A DNA stretch of 64,000 bases from Fibrobacter succinogenes (GTDB lineage Bacteria; Fibrobacterota; Fibrobacteria; Fibrobacterales; Fibrobacteraceae): NCBI GenBank assembly GCA_902762305.1, contig CACWNW010000010.1:36130-100129 (forward strand), read 5' to 3'. Shown here one piece after another: positions 36,058 to 44,792 of the stretch. Position 1 is the stretch's first letter. Every line of letters starts with the position of its first letter. The notes under the pieces are model-generated. The model ran no database searches, was not told where the DNA came from, and saw only the letters and a program-made list of their open reading frames with translations. A program made the position numbers and the translations under genes.

Positions 36058-38532
36058 ATGGCAAAAGCAATCAAGAAAGCAGAAGAAGTCGAAGTGCTCG
36101 GCACCGATGCGGAATCTTTCCGCAAGGCGTTCACCGACCACATCCACCACACGCTCGCCCGTAACAAGATGACCGTGACCGACCACGAGAAGTTCCTCGC
36201 CGTCGCTTACGCCGTCCGCGACCGCCTCGTCGACCGCTGGATCAAGACGCAGAACACCTATTACGAGAAAGACGTCAAGCGCGTCTACTACCTCTCCCTC
36301 GAATTCCTCATCGGCCGTACGCTCGGCAACTCCGTGCTGAACCTCGATGTCGAAAGCGCCGTTACCGAAGCGCTCGACGAAATCGGCATGACGCTCGAAG
36401 AACTCCGCGAACAGGAAGTCGACGCGGGTCTCGGTAACGGTGGCCTCGGCCGCCTCGCCGCCTGCTTCCTCGATTCCATGGCCACGCTCGAACTGCCGGC
36501 CACCGGTATGGGTATCCGCTACGAATACGGTATGTTCAGCCAGAAGATTGTGAACGGCGAACAGGAAGAACAGCCGGATAACTGGCTGCGCCTCCCGAAC
36601 CCCTGGGAAATCGCCCGCCCGGCCAACGCCATCAAGGTCCCGTTCTACGGCTACGTGGTAAGCTGGATGGACGACAAGGGCAGGCTCCACAACCGCTGGG
36701 AAACGAAGGACTACGTGCTCGCCCTCCCGTACGATACTCCGATTCCGGGCTACAAGAACAACACCGTGAACAACCTGCGCCTCTGGAGCGCGAAGTCCAC
36801 CGACGACTTCGGCCTCAGCTACTTCAACAACGGCGACTACATCGCCGCCGTGCAGGACATGGAACTTTCCGAAACCATTTCCAAGGTGCTGTACCCGAAC
36901 GATTCCTCCATGAACGGCAAGGAACTGCGCCTCAAGCAGCAGTACTTCCTGTGCTCTGCCTCCCTGCAAGACATTATCCGCCGCTTCAAGAAGCTGCACA
37001 ACAACGACTGGAAGCTCTTCCCCGAGAAGGTCGCCATCCAGCTGAACGATACGCACCCAGCCATCTCGATTGCCGAAATGATGCGCATCCTCCTCGACAT
37101 CGAGGACATGGAATGGGACGAAGCCTGGGACATCGTCACCAAGACGTTCGCCTACACGAACCACACCCTGATGCCGGAAGCCCTCGAAAAGTGGCCCGTC
37201 AGCCTCTTCGAAAAGCTCCTCCCGCGTCACCTCCAGATCATCTACGAAATCAACGCCCGCTTCCTGCGCATGGTCAGCATGAAGTGGCCCGGCGACAATG
37301 CCCGCCTCGCCCGCATGAGCCTCATCGAAGAAGGCGGCTGCAAGATGGTCCGCATGGCCTACCTCTCCATCGTGGGTTCGTTCGCCGTGAACGGCGTGGC
37401 CGCACTCCACTCCGACCTCCTGAAGACGACGCTCTTCAAGGACTTCTACGAACTGTGGCCCGAAAAGTTCAACAACAAGACGAACGGCGTGACGCCGCGT
37501 CGCTGGGTCCGCAAGGCCAACCCCGCCATGTCGAGCCTCATCTCTTCCAAGATCGGCGAAAGCTGGGTCAAGGACCTCGATGACTTGCGCAAGCTCGAAA
37601 AGTTCGCGAAGGACGCCGAATTCCAGAAGGCCTTCATGGCCGTCAAGAAGCAGAACAAGGAACGCCTCGCCAAGTACCTCAAGGAAACGCAGGGCGTGGA
37701 CCTCGACACCGACATGTTCTTCGACGTGCAGGTGAAGCGCATCCACGAATACAAGCGCCAGCTCCTGAATATCCTCCACGCCATCCACCTGTACATCCAG
37801 CTCAAAGACGGCAAGGAAATCATGCCGCGCACCATCATGATCGGTGGTAAGTCTGCTCCGGGTTACTGGATGGCCAAGCAGATCATCCGCCTCGCGAACG
37901 CCGTCGCCGCCATCATCGACGCCGACCCGGTTTGCAAGGGCAAGCTCAAGATGGTGTTCCTCGAGAACTACCGCGTGTCCTTCGCCGAGAAGATCATCCC
38001 GGCCGCAGACCTCTCCGAACAGATTTCTACCGCGGGCACCGAGGCATCGGGTACCGGCAACATGAAGTTCGCCCTCAATGGCGCGCTCACCATCGGTACG
38101 CTCGACGGCGCCAACGTGGAAATGAAGGAAGAAGTCGGCGACGAGAACATCTTTATCTTCGGTCTCACCGTCGAAGAAGTCACCGACCTGCTCGCCAAGG
38201 GCTACCGCCCGCGCGACTTCTACGAAAAGGACGACGACCTGCGCCGCGTTATCGACCTCATCGGTTCCGGCTTCTTCAGCCCCGACCGTCCGGACCTGTT
38301 CAAGCACATCGCCGAAAAGCTCCTCACCCACGACCCGTACATGCTCTGCGCCGACTTCCGCAGCTACGTGGACATGCAGGCCAAGGTGGCGAAGGAATAC
38401 CAGAACAAGAAAGCATGGGCCGAGAAGGCCATCCTCAACGTGGCCCGCATGGGCAAGTTCAGTTCCGACCGTACCATCAAGCAGTACGCCGAAGAAATCT
38501 GGAACGCCAAGCCCTGCAGCATCAAGCTGTAA
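36058..38532 (+). CDS. glgP: Glycogen (alpha-glucan) phosphorylase
   Basis: This 824-residue enzyme releases glucose 1-phosphate from glycogen or maltodextrins. The pyridoxal-phosphate motif EASGTGNMKFALNGALTIGTLDGANVEM, with its lysine near residue 669, is complete. Other family blocks are YLSLEFLIGRTLGNSVLNL, DAGLGNGGLGRLAACFLDSMATL, QLNDTHPAISIAEMMRIL and KTNGVTPRRWVRKANP. Length is typical of the bacterial GT35 family. It stands alone, with a terminator downstream at 38601. Fibrobacter cells store glycogen, which fits. Confidence 0.97.
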   Translation: MAKAIKKAEEVEVLGTDAESFRKAFTDHIHHTLARNKMTVTDHEKFLAVAYAVRDRLVDRWIKTQNTYYEKDVKRVYYLSLEFLIGRTLGNSVLNLDVESAVTEALDEIGMTLEELREQEVDAGLGNGGLGRLAACFLDSMATLELPATGMGIRYEYGMFSQKIVNGEQEEQPDNWLRLPNPWEIARPANAIKVPFYGYVVSWMDDKGRLHNRWETKDYVLALPYDTPIPGYKNNTVNNLRLWSAKSTDDFGLSYFNNGDYIAAVQDMELSETISKVLYPNDSSMNGKELRLKQQYFLCSASLQDIIRRFKKLHNNDWKLFPEKVAIQLNDTHPAISIAEMMRILLDIEDMEWDEAWDIVTKTFAYTNHTLMPEALEKWPVSLFEKLLPRHLQIIYEINARFLRMVSMKWPGDNARLARMSLIEEGGCKMVRMAYLSIVGSFAVNGVAALHSDLLKTTLFKDFYELWPEKFNNKTNGVTPRRWVRKANPAMSSLISSKIGESWVKDLDDLRKLEKFAKDAEFQKAFMAVKKQNKERLAKYLKETQGVDLDTDMFFDVQVKRIHEYKRQLLNILHAIHLYIQLKDGKEIMPRTIMIGGKSAPGYWMAKQIIRLANAVAAIIDADPVCKGKLKMVFLENYRVSFAEKIIPAADLSEQISTAGTEASGTGNMKFALNGALTIGTLDGANVEMKEEVGDENIFIFGLTVEEVTDLLAKGYRPRDFYEKDDDLRRVIDLIGSGFFSPDRPDLFKHIAEKLLTHDPYMLCADFRSYVDMQAKVAKEYQNKKAWAEKAILNVARMGKFSSDRTIKQYAEEIWNAKPCSIKL

Positions 38533-38539
38533 TTGACCC

Positions 38540-38585
38540 AAGTGTCATCCTGAGCGAAGTGCGTAGCACGGAGCCGAAGGACCCA
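38540..38585. repeat. Dispersed repeat of TCATCCTGAGCG type
   Basis: The sequence GTCATCCTGAGCGAAGTGCG, followed by GTAGCACGGAGCCGAAGGACC, is of the dispersed intergenic kind seen in many bacterial genomes. It sits just after the glgP stop codon. Confidence 0.5.
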
Positions 38586-38600
38586 GACCAGAATGTAAAA

Positions 38601-38630
38601 GTCCCGCGATGAATGTCGCGGGGCTTTTTT
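38601..38630 (+). terminator. Intrinsic terminator of glgP
   Basis: GTCCCGCGA, a six-base loop and TCGCGGGGC form a nine-pair stem followed by six Ts. It is downstream of glgP. Confidence 0.88.
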
Positions 38631-38663
38631 GGAGTCAACCCGCCATTTACTACATTTCGCATT

Positions 38664-39515
38664 ATGAAGAAAATCGCATTTCAGGGCCGTCGCGGGGCCT
38701 ATAGCGAAAGCGCCGCCTACCACCTGTTCGGAAACGACATCGAGGTCGTCCCGATGGACACGTTCGAACAGATTTTCCAGGGCATCGAAACCGGCGCCGT
38801 GGACGGCGGAGCTATTCCCATCGAAAACTCCACCGCGGGTTCCATCTACGACAACTACGATTTGCTCTACAAGTGGCGCCACCCCATCGTGGGCGAAGTC
38901 AAGTTGCAGATTTCGCACAGCCTGTGCGCACTCCCCGGGACAAAGCTTGCGGACTTGAAAGAAGTGCTGAGCCACCCGCAAGGGCTTGCGCAGTGCAGCC
39001 GGTTCTTCGGGCGCAACCCGAAAATCAAAAGTACCGCATTCTATGATACAGCCGGAAGCGCCGAAGAAATCGCGAAGCGTGGCGATAAAACCGTAGGCGC
39101 GATCGCGAGCGCCTACGCCGGCAAGTTCTACGGCCTGGATATTCTGGCCGAAGGAATCGAGAACTTGCCGGGGGTGAACTTCACCCGGTTTTACGCCATC
39201 CAGAAGACGGCGAACCCGCTCCCCGAAACTGGCAAAATCAAGACGACGCTGCTGTTCATGTTGAGCGATTCCGGAAAGTCCGGCGCATTGCATGCCGCCC
39301 TCGGGTGTTTCGCAAAGCGCGACCTGAACCTCACCCGCATCGAGAGCCGCCCGCATCCCGACCGCCCGTGGGAATACATATTCCACCTTTCCTTCGAAGG
39401 GAGCCCGAAAGACGCGACCGTCATCGAGGCACTCGAGGAACTGCAGTCCTACTGCGACTTCGTGTACCGCCTCGGGAGTTTCCGCGAAGGCACTACAGAG
39501 AAACTGAGTTATTAA
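38664..39515 (+). CDS. pheA: Prephenate dehydratase with ACT domain
   Basis: This 283-residue enzyme makes phenylpyruvate for phenylalanine synthesis. The catalytic motif NFTRF is present near residue 172. IPIENSTAGSIYDNYDLL is the substrate region, and the C-terminal ACT domain has the ESRP motif (TRIESRPHPDRPWEYIF), which binds phenylalanine for feedback control. There is no fused chorismate mutase. The start at MKKIAFQG (38664) fits the family and avoids running into the terminator. Confidence 0.95.
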   Translation: MKKIAFQGRRGAYSESAAYHLFGNDIEVVPMDTFEQIFQGIETGAVDGGAIPIENSTAGSIYDNYDLLYKWRHPIVGEVKLQISHSLCALPGTKLADLKEVLSHPQGLAQCSRFFGRNPKIKSTAFYDTAGSAEEIAKRGDKTVGAIASAYAGKFYGLDILAEGIENLPGVNFTRFYAIQKTANPLPETGKIKTTLLFMLSDSGKSGALHAALGCFAKRDLNLTRIESRPHPDRPWEYIFHLSFEGSPKDATVIEALEELQSYCDFVYRLGSFREGTTEKLSY

Positions 39516-39554
39516 TTGATAATTGATGATGGATGATTGATAATTGGAGCAATT

Positions 39555-40280
39555 ATGGCTTACGAACGTACCGACCGCAAATTCAACGAATACCGCAACC
39601 TCAAGATGACCACCGGGTTCATCTCTAGCGCCGACGGCTCCGTCCTCATCGAGATGGGACGCACCCGCGTCATCTGCAACGCCACCCTCCTGCCGAAAGT
39701 CCCCGACTGGCTCGCCGGCCGCGGCACCGGATGGATTACCGCCGAATACAGCCTGCTCCCGCAGAGCACGGGCAAGCGCGTGGAACGCGAGCGCAAGGGC
39801 GCGAGCGGCCGTACGCAAGAAATCCAGCGCCTGGTGGGCCGCTCGCTTCGCGGCGCAGCCGACCTGGCAGCACTCGGCGAGAACGCAATCGTGGTCGACT
39901 GCGACGTGATCGAAGCCGACGGCGGCACGCGTACCGCAAGCATCATCGGCGGCTTCGTGGCCCTTGCGCTCGCGCTCAAGAAAATCAAGGAACGCCTCGG
40001 CATAACCGCGCAAATCTTGAAGCACGGCATTACCGCAATTTCCGTGGGTGTCGTCGACGGCAAGCCGCTCTGCGATTTGTGCTATGTGGAAGATTCCGCA
40101 GCCGACGTCGACATGAACGTCGTGATGCAGGACGCGGCGAACTTCATCGAAGTGCAGGGCACGGGCGAACACGCGAGCTTCGACCGCAACATGCTGAACA
40201 CGCTTCTCGACTTGGGCGAGAACGCGTGCAAGGATATATTCAAGAAGCAGATGGAACTCATCGGCGGTGAACTACCTTAG
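39555..40280 (+). CDS. rph: Ribonuclease PH
   Basis: This 241-residue phosphorolytic exoribonuclease trims tRNA 3' ends. Visible blocks are GRTRVICNATL, GTGWITAEYSLLPQSTGKRVERERKG, RTQEIQRLVGRSLRGAADL, IVVDCDVIEADGGTRTASIIGG and DLCYVEDSAADVDMNVVM. GGAG lies five bases before the start at 39555. The 39-base gap after pheA is made of short AT repeats (ATTGATAATTGATGATGG). The gene is followed directly by structured repeat array A. Confidence 0.97.
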   Translation: MAYERTDRKFNEYRNLKMTTGFISSADGSVLIEMGRTRVICNATLLPKVPDWLAGRGTGWITAEYSLLPQSTGKRVERERKGASGRTQEIQRLVGRSLRGAADLAALGENAIVVDCDVIEADGGTRTASIIGGFVALALALKKIKERLGITAQILKHGITAISVGVVDGKPLCDLCYVEDSAADVDMNVVMQDAANFIEVQGTGEHASFDRNMLNTLLDLGENACKDIFKKQMELIGGELP

Positions 40281-40510
40281 GCAACCGCTCGTTCGACGTC
40301 TCTAATATCGAGACTTCCGGTTCCTCTCTCGCTCTCACTGCAAAGGCCCGTTTAACACGGGCCTTTTCCGTTCACAGAAGCGACCGCTCGTTCGGCGTCT
40401 CATATAACGAGAGCTCCGGTTCCTCTCTCGCTCTCGCAACCGCCCCTAGTTAATACTAGGGGCTTTGTTGCTCACAGAAGCGACCGCTCGCGCTAAATTC
40501 GGGCAACACC
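40281..40510 (+). ncRNA. Structured repeat array A, two full units and a fragment
   Basis: Unit 1 (40281-40378) and unit 2 (40379-40478) both begin GCRACCGCTCGTTCG, contain CTCCGG or TTCCGG followed by TTCCTCTCTCGCTCTC, and end with a hairpin and a T-rich stretch. In unit 2, CGAGAGC (40408-40414) pairs with GCTCTCG (40430-40436); in unit 1 the shorter CGAGA pairs with TCTCG. The terminator-like hairpins are AAGGCCCGT/ACGGGCCTT and GCCCCTAGT/ACTAGGGGC. A third unit is only begun at 40479. The same design occurs at 57908-58295. An RNA gene or array of small RNAs is one reading; plain repeats are the other. Confidence 0.6.
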
Positions 40511-40525
40511 GCTCCGGTATGCGGC

Positions 40526-41344
40526 CTAGTGGTTTATAGTAATATCTGTCCCGTCCACATTCGCATCCAGGACCAGTCCTGAACCATAGTCGTAGATTTC
40601 GGACAGCTTGAATTCACCAGCCGGCTCATTGCTCTTCGGGCGAATCTCGAAAATGAGCGACGTCATCTGTTCGAACGCTTCCATGCCCGACATGGACACA
40701 GGGCCAAATCCCTTCTGTTTGAAGTCGTCCCAGCTCTTGCACAAGATCAGCAAATTCCCGACCTGAGACGACGAAACCAATTCCAACTCCGGCACGTCGC
40801 CACCCAGACTTTCCTCCACTTCCGGAGGCAAGCCAATCTTCATGTAAACTGGAGCATCCGACATCACCATAACGCAGAAACCCGTCGTCCAGGATTTCAT
40901 GTCGGTAAACGCATCGTCTCCGTCGACAGATATCACCACGGAAATTACAGGACCATTGGCCGGGGAACCGAAACCACCTTGGCCCTTGTTTTCCGGTTCG
41001 TACGAAACACGCAAGCCATCTTCTTTAGATGTTTCTACCCGCATCGAACGAAGATCACCGGCATGGTAGTAGTACCAGTAATCGGGATTTTCAAACACAC
41101 CCGTCCCTGCCGAAGACGAAGACTGTGCAGGTTCAGAAGTCAGAGAGTCGCAAGCAGGCGAAGAAGAACTCTGGCCTTCGCTCGAAGAAGAAACTTCCTG
41201 CTTTGTAGAAGAAGAAGACCTCGTAGCAACCGCATTGGGCTCTTCGGTCGTTCCCGCCAAATTGAGAGTACAGGAACAAAGAAGCAGGGCGATGACGCCC
41301 AGCAACTCCATCCATCTGTCAATCCTTTTGTTCGTCCGCTTCAT
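40526..41344 (-). CDS. Lipoprotein paired with TIGR02147 regulator, copy 2
   Basis: This 272-residue protein has a basic N-region and a lipobox (VIALLLCSCTLN), a Ser-rich linker with SSSS clusters, and a C-terminal beta-sandwich of about 190 residues. The last is rich in alternating hydrophobic strands and ends FEIRPKSNEPAGEFKLSEIYDYG, which recalls CBM11 or CIA30-like jellyrolls. Its start lies 26 bases inside the regulator gene, so the two are translationally coupled. An alternative start at 41311 would remove the overlap. Glycan binding is possible but not shown. Confidence 0.75.
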   Translation of the reverse strand: MKRTNKRIDRWMELLGVIALLLCSCTLNLAGTTEEPNAVATRSSSSTKQEVSSSSEGQSSSSPACDSLTSEPAQSSSSAGTGVFENPDYWYYYHAGDLRSMRVETSKEDGLRVSYEPENKGQGGFGSPANGPVISVVISVDGDDAFTDMKSWTTGFCVMVMSDAPVYMKIGLPPEVEESLGGDVPELELVSSSQVGNLLILCKSWDDFKQKGFGPVSMSGMEAFEQMTSLIFEIRPKSNEPAGEFKLSEIYDYGSGLVLDANVDGTDITINH

Positions 41345-42161
41345 CAGGCACTTTCCACGAAAGAGGGAACAACTGCAAATTTAATCTATATACTTGGGTA
41401 ACTTTCTTCGTTGCGTTTGCAATCGTCACAATTCTGCGCCTAAAAGCTTCGATTTCCTGCACAATCTGCTCGTAGGCGGCACGGTCAACACCCATGGTGA
41501 CACCAGAAATATTTCTGTCCGATAGTGCAAAATCGTCGATGGCGGCAAGGCCGAACTTGGCCATATCACGATGCATGGAACGGATCGCCACGGGCATGAC
41601 TTCAGAATCACCTCTCAGAGCCTTATCGGTCTGGGCATACCGGCCACTCCTGTCCTTCTTCAGGAGGCCTGCTTTAGTCATAAAACCCAAGGACTCTCGC
41701 ACATCGCCTGCTGAAACCCCCTGACAGCAGAGTTTCGCGATATCCCCAGGCTTCGCCCCTGGCATTATGGGGGCAAGTTCACGAATTACAGGATTCTTCC
41801 AGGTCTCGAAATAGGCAAAGGCGTCTTCATCGACAATTTTAACCTTATGCTCCCCCGCTATGCTCTGCATTTCATCGTACGCCTTTTTACGTTCGTAGTC
41901 CGTCTTGACATGGGCATATCTGACCATCATGCGGAAGTAATCCACTTCGTAACCCACCAGCCTCATAGCCAATGCGGTCCGTTCCACGCCATCGTTCTTT
42001 AGTCTCGTCTTTCCCTCACAAACGAGCTTCAAATACGTCGGCGAAACAAAACCGGCTAGCCGTGCAAATTCACGCCACGTAAACGCGGACGTCCTCTTCC
42101 TTTCATCGTAGAAGTCCTGCATATACCGGCGATAATCCACATAATCGGTTATCGGTTTCAT
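41319..42161 (-). CDS. TIGR02147-family putative regulator, copy 2
   Basis: This 280-residue protein starts MKPITDYVDYRRYMQDFYDERKR, the typical family N-terminus, followed by a helix-turn-helix-like segment (WREFARLAGFVSPTYLKLVCEGKTRL). EDAFAYFETWKNPVIRELAP and KKVTQVYRLNLQLFPLS are the other family blocks. The start at 42161 was chosen because the longer frame runs into AT-rich, non-conserved sequence. Sequence identity to copy 1 at 21097 looks low, but the domain order is the same. Confidence 0.85.
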   Translation of the reverse strand: MKPITDYVDYRRYMQDFYDERKRTSAFTWREFARLAGFVSPTYLKLVCEGKTRLKNDGVERTALAMRLVGYEVDYFRMMVRYAHVKTDYERKKAYDEMQSIAGEHKVKIVDEDAFAYFETWKNPVIRELAPIMPGAKPGDIAKLCCQGVSAGDVRESLGFMTKAGLLKKDRSGRYAQTDKALRGDSEVMPVAIRSMHRDMAKFGLAAIDDFALSDRNISGVTMGVDRAAYEQIVQEIEAFRRRIVTIANATKKVTQVYRLNLQLFPLSWKVPDEADEQKD

Positions 42162-42336
42162 TCTAGAATGAATATAACTTTTTTTTATTCCGTTGTCAAT
42201 ATTTTGGGATACAAAAATTGCGTTTTTTGCAAAAATTCGTTGTTTTTGTTTACGATAAAAAAATTCACGAAATTCATGATACAAAAATGCCAAAATTTGT
42301 AAAAAATTGAACGTCCCTTAAAAAAACACAAACATG

Positions 42337-42361
42337 AAAATCCCGGACCTGGGGCCCGGGA
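42337..42361 (-). terminator. Probable terminator of hisH
   Basis: On the minus strand a stem TCCCGG/CCGGGA with further G-C pairs in the loop is followed by TTTT. It lies 28 bases past the hisH stop codon. Confidence 0.55.
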
Positions 42362-42388
42362 ATGTAAAAAAGCGCGTCCGAGGAGGCC

Positions 42389-43003
42389 TTACACCTTCCA
42401 ATCGCAGAAATTCTTGAGCATGGCGAGCCCTACGTCGCCACTTTTTTCCTGATGGAACTGGCTCGCAATCAGGTTGTCCTTGCCGATAAGCCCCTGGAAA
42501 GTCTGCGTGCCGTAGGTCGTTTCGGCAAAAGCGTATTCCGCGGGCACCACCGGGTGGTACGAGTGCACGTAGTAGAAGTCGCACCCGCTGCGGATTCCCT
42601 TCATAATCGGGTGTTCTCGGGTGAAGTCCACCTGGTTCCAGCCCATGTGCGGGATTTTGAGGCCCGGTTCATCCTTGAAACGCACCGCCTTGCCGGGAAT
42701 AAGACCGAGCGTCTTCACACCGCCGTCTTCTTCGCTCTCTTCAAGGATAATCTGGCAGCCGATGCAGATGCCGAGCACCGGATTGCCGGCCTTCACCACG
42801 GCCTTGATGGCATCGCCGATACCCGTGCGGGTAAGCGTCTCCATGGCAGACGCCGCGGCTCCCACGCCCGGGAAAATCAGGCGAGTCGCCCTCGCGATTT
42901 CATCCGCATCGCGGCTGGATTTCGCGTCTACACCGATATGCGAGAGCGCGTTCATCACGGATGTCAGGTTACCTGCATTGTAGTCGACAACGATTACGGA
43001 CAT
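42389..43003 (-). CDS. hisH: Imidazole glycerol phosphate synthase, glutaminase subunit
   Basis: This 204-residue class I glutamine amidotransferase supplies ammonia to HisF in histidine synthesis. The start MSVIVVDYNAGNLTSVMNALSHIG is typical, and AAGGAAGG lies upstream of it. The nucleophile motif reads GICIGCQIILEESEE, with cysteine near residue 83, and FYYVHSYHPV is present. The second Cys, in GCQ, replaces the more usual Met. HisF and other his genes are not in the window, so the gene is separated from them. Upstream is a C_GCAxxG protein. Confidence 0.94.
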   Translation of the reverse strand: MSVIVVDYNAGNLTSVMNALSHIGVDAKSSRDADEIARATRLIFPGVGAAASAMETLTRTGIGDAIKAVVKAGNPVLGICIGCQIILEESEEDGGVKTLGLIPGKAVRFKDEPGLKIPHMGWNQVDFTREHPIMKGIRSGCDFYYVHSYHPVVPAEYAFAETTYGTQTFQGLIGKDNLIASQFHQEKSGDVGLAMLKNFCDWKV

Positions 43004-43111
43004 GGAGCCTTCCTTATGGTTAAGACCCGTCAAAAATAGAAAAATTACGAGATAAACAGGAACAAAAAAAGCTGGAACTGTCCATACAGGAAAGCAGTTG
43101 CCAGCCGTCAA

Positions 43112-43471
43112 TTACTTGTTCAAGAAATCGAGCGCTTCGCCCGCGAGTTCCACGCAACGATTGCACGGAATTACGGCATTCGGGCGAATTTCCTTGCACT
43201 TGGTGCAGTTCTTCGCCCCGCGCCGGAAAAAGTCTTCCAATGATTCCGCATGGTCGGGCTGCATCATCTTTGCAGCATAGAGCGCACCGCAAGTACCCTC
43301 GGGAGCACGGCCGCCGCCGAAATTTCTAAACATTTCGGCAGCCTCAACCGCTTCCGCCTCGGACTTACCCGTGGCACGCGCATAGCCATAGGCCACCGAC
43401 ATGGCGCAGTTTCCGCGATGTTCGGCGTGAAAGTTCTTCGAAATTTCAGCTATGGCCTTTTCGTTCATCAC
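43112..43471 (-). CDS. C_GCAxxG_C_C-type redox protein
   Basis: This 119-residue protein has the cysteine pattern GNCAMSVAYGYA, GGGRAPEGTCGALYAA, CTKCKE and IPCNRCVELAG, which is the C_GCAxxG_C_C family. These are small proteins thought to bind metal or take part in redox reactions. The ATG at 43468 is an alternative start. Nothing in the neighbourhood indicates the partner. Confidence 0.85.
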   Translation of the reverse strand: MMNEKAIAEISKNFHAEHRGNCAMSVAYGYARATGKSEAEAVEAAEMFRNFGGGRAPEGTCGALYAAKMMQPDHAESLEDFFRRGAKNCTKCKEIRPNAVIPCNRCVELAGEALDFLNK

Positions 43472-43483
43472 ATCCGGACAGGC

Positions 43484-44173
43484 TTAGAAATCGAAAGCCA
43501 GCTGTCCGCCGTAGACATTGTTGATGGGGTCGATGACCGGCAAGACACGCATCTTCAAGGAGTACTGCTGTCTCATCTTGTAGCTATTGAGCTTGTCCTC
43601 ATAGCGCTGAGCCTTGCGAAGCTTGGAGCCACCGATAGCCTTGACGACAATACCCGTCGTAAACACGGTCGCACCAACGATCGTGGCAAGGTAACCGACC
43701 ACGAACATCGCGGCATCGTCACCCTCGGCCTCGCAGACATCGGCGGAAGATTCAGCACAATTATCAACAGCACCGGCAAGGCCGGCAACCATCATAACCA
43801 CGCCAACGCCAGCTCCGATACCGCCACCGATCATCATGCCGGCACCGGCGCCACGCAGCTTCCTTCCGGATTGCGTGTAGCGGTCAACCAGAGACTGGTA
43901 ATACTGAGTACTGTCGTAACCGAATGCAGGACTAGCCTGCAGAGGCTGCACTTCCGGCTGCAGGTTCGACTGCGAATGCAGGTAATCCGGCTGAGCACTA
44001 GCCTCATCTGCGTAGCTCGGTTGCTGCTGACCAGGCATGACAGGAACCGTCCCCTTCTCATGGACGATTCCGATCGTCTGTCCCTGTTCGTTAACAACGA
44101 AAGTTGTATCCATCTCCTGGGCATTAGCCAGGAGCGCCCCAAAAATTGCTAGAAAGAAAATTATATGCTTCAT
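43484..44173 (-). CDS. Small secreted paralog, full copy 1
   Basis: This 229-residue protein has a signal peptide (IIFFLAIFGALLANAQ) and the cluster motif EMDTTFVVNEQGQTIGIVHEKGTVPVM. A variable Gln-rich linker leads to YYQSLVDRYTQSGRKLRGAGAGMMIGGGIGAGVGVVMMVAGL, a Gly-rich membrane-like pair of helices. The end, GGSKLRKAQRYEDKLNSYKMRQQYSLKMRVLPVIDPINN with LAFDF, is conserved in the other full copies. An envelope location is likely. Function unknown. Confidence 0.8.
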   Translation of the reverse strand: MKHIIFFLAIFGALLANAQEMDTTFVVNEQGQTIGIVHEKGTVPVMPGQQQPSYADEASAQPDYLHSQSNLQPEVQPLQASPAFGYDSTQYYQSLVDRYTQSGRKLRGAGAGMMIGGGIGAGVGVVMMVAGLAGAVDNCAESSADVCEAEGDDAAMFVVGYLATIVGATVFTTGIVVKAIGGSKLRKAQRYEDKLNSYKMRQQYSLKMRVLPVIDPINNVYGGQLAFDF

Positions 44174-44247
44174 ACCGCTAAAGATAATATTTTTTCTAGC
44201 AAATGAAATACATAAAATTACAAAAAAAAATAAACTTCTTATAATTT

Positions 44248-44778
44248 CTAGAAATTCATGGCCAACATTCCGCCAAATTGCCCGTTGACCGGATCAACCA
44301 GCGGAAAAACCTGCATTTCCAAGGCATGTTGCTGTTTCATCTTGTAGCGGTCAAGCTTACGTTGGTAACGCCTTGCCCTACGCAATCTGGACGATCCCAC
44401 ACTCTTGACAACAAAACCAGACACGAGTACAGCCGCACCACCAATCATCATGACCGCACCTGAATAGTTCACCATCTCGCTGAAGTCACTTTCAAAATCT
44501 TCCTTGTCTTTCCTGTTTTCTTCTGCCAGCAGAGCACTAAGGAAACCGACGCTAGCTGCAATTCCGCCACCCAAAATCATGCCTTTACCGCATTTACGAA
44601 TGGCATGGCCCCTTCTCGTATTCCGGTCTACTAAAGACTGGTAATAGGCCGTGCTGTCAAAACTCAATGCAGGTTTTTCCTGTGCAGTCGGCTCTTTCGG
44701 TTGAGCCTGCATGAATGTCGACAACTGTCGCGAGCTCGGCAAAACCGGGAGGGTCCCCTTTTCGTGGACAATGCCAAA
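44248..44778 (-). pseudogene. N-terminally truncated paralog
   Basis: The conserved family sequence continues from FGIVHEKGTLPVLP (coding up to 44778) to SSRLRRARRYQRKLDRYKMKQQHALEMQVFPLVDPVNG, so the body is intact. The signal peptide and EMDTTF part are missing: upstream in the same frame there is only non-homologous sequence and then a stop inside the end of the next paralog. Only TTG at 44742 could start translation in the frame. A deletion has removed its first part together with the former intergenic gap. Confidence 0.8.
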
Positions 44779-44792
44779 CTTTTTTGGGGTGC

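Noticed and set aside
36052..38541. Minus-strand frame of 829 codons
   Set aside because: It is a full-length shadow of glgP caused by high GC at third positions. The plus strand encodes all phosphorylase motifs.
40281..40510. CRISPR or tRNA cluster
   Set aside because: Units are about 97 bases, without equal short repeats, spacers, cloverleaf or CCA. No Cas genes are in the window.
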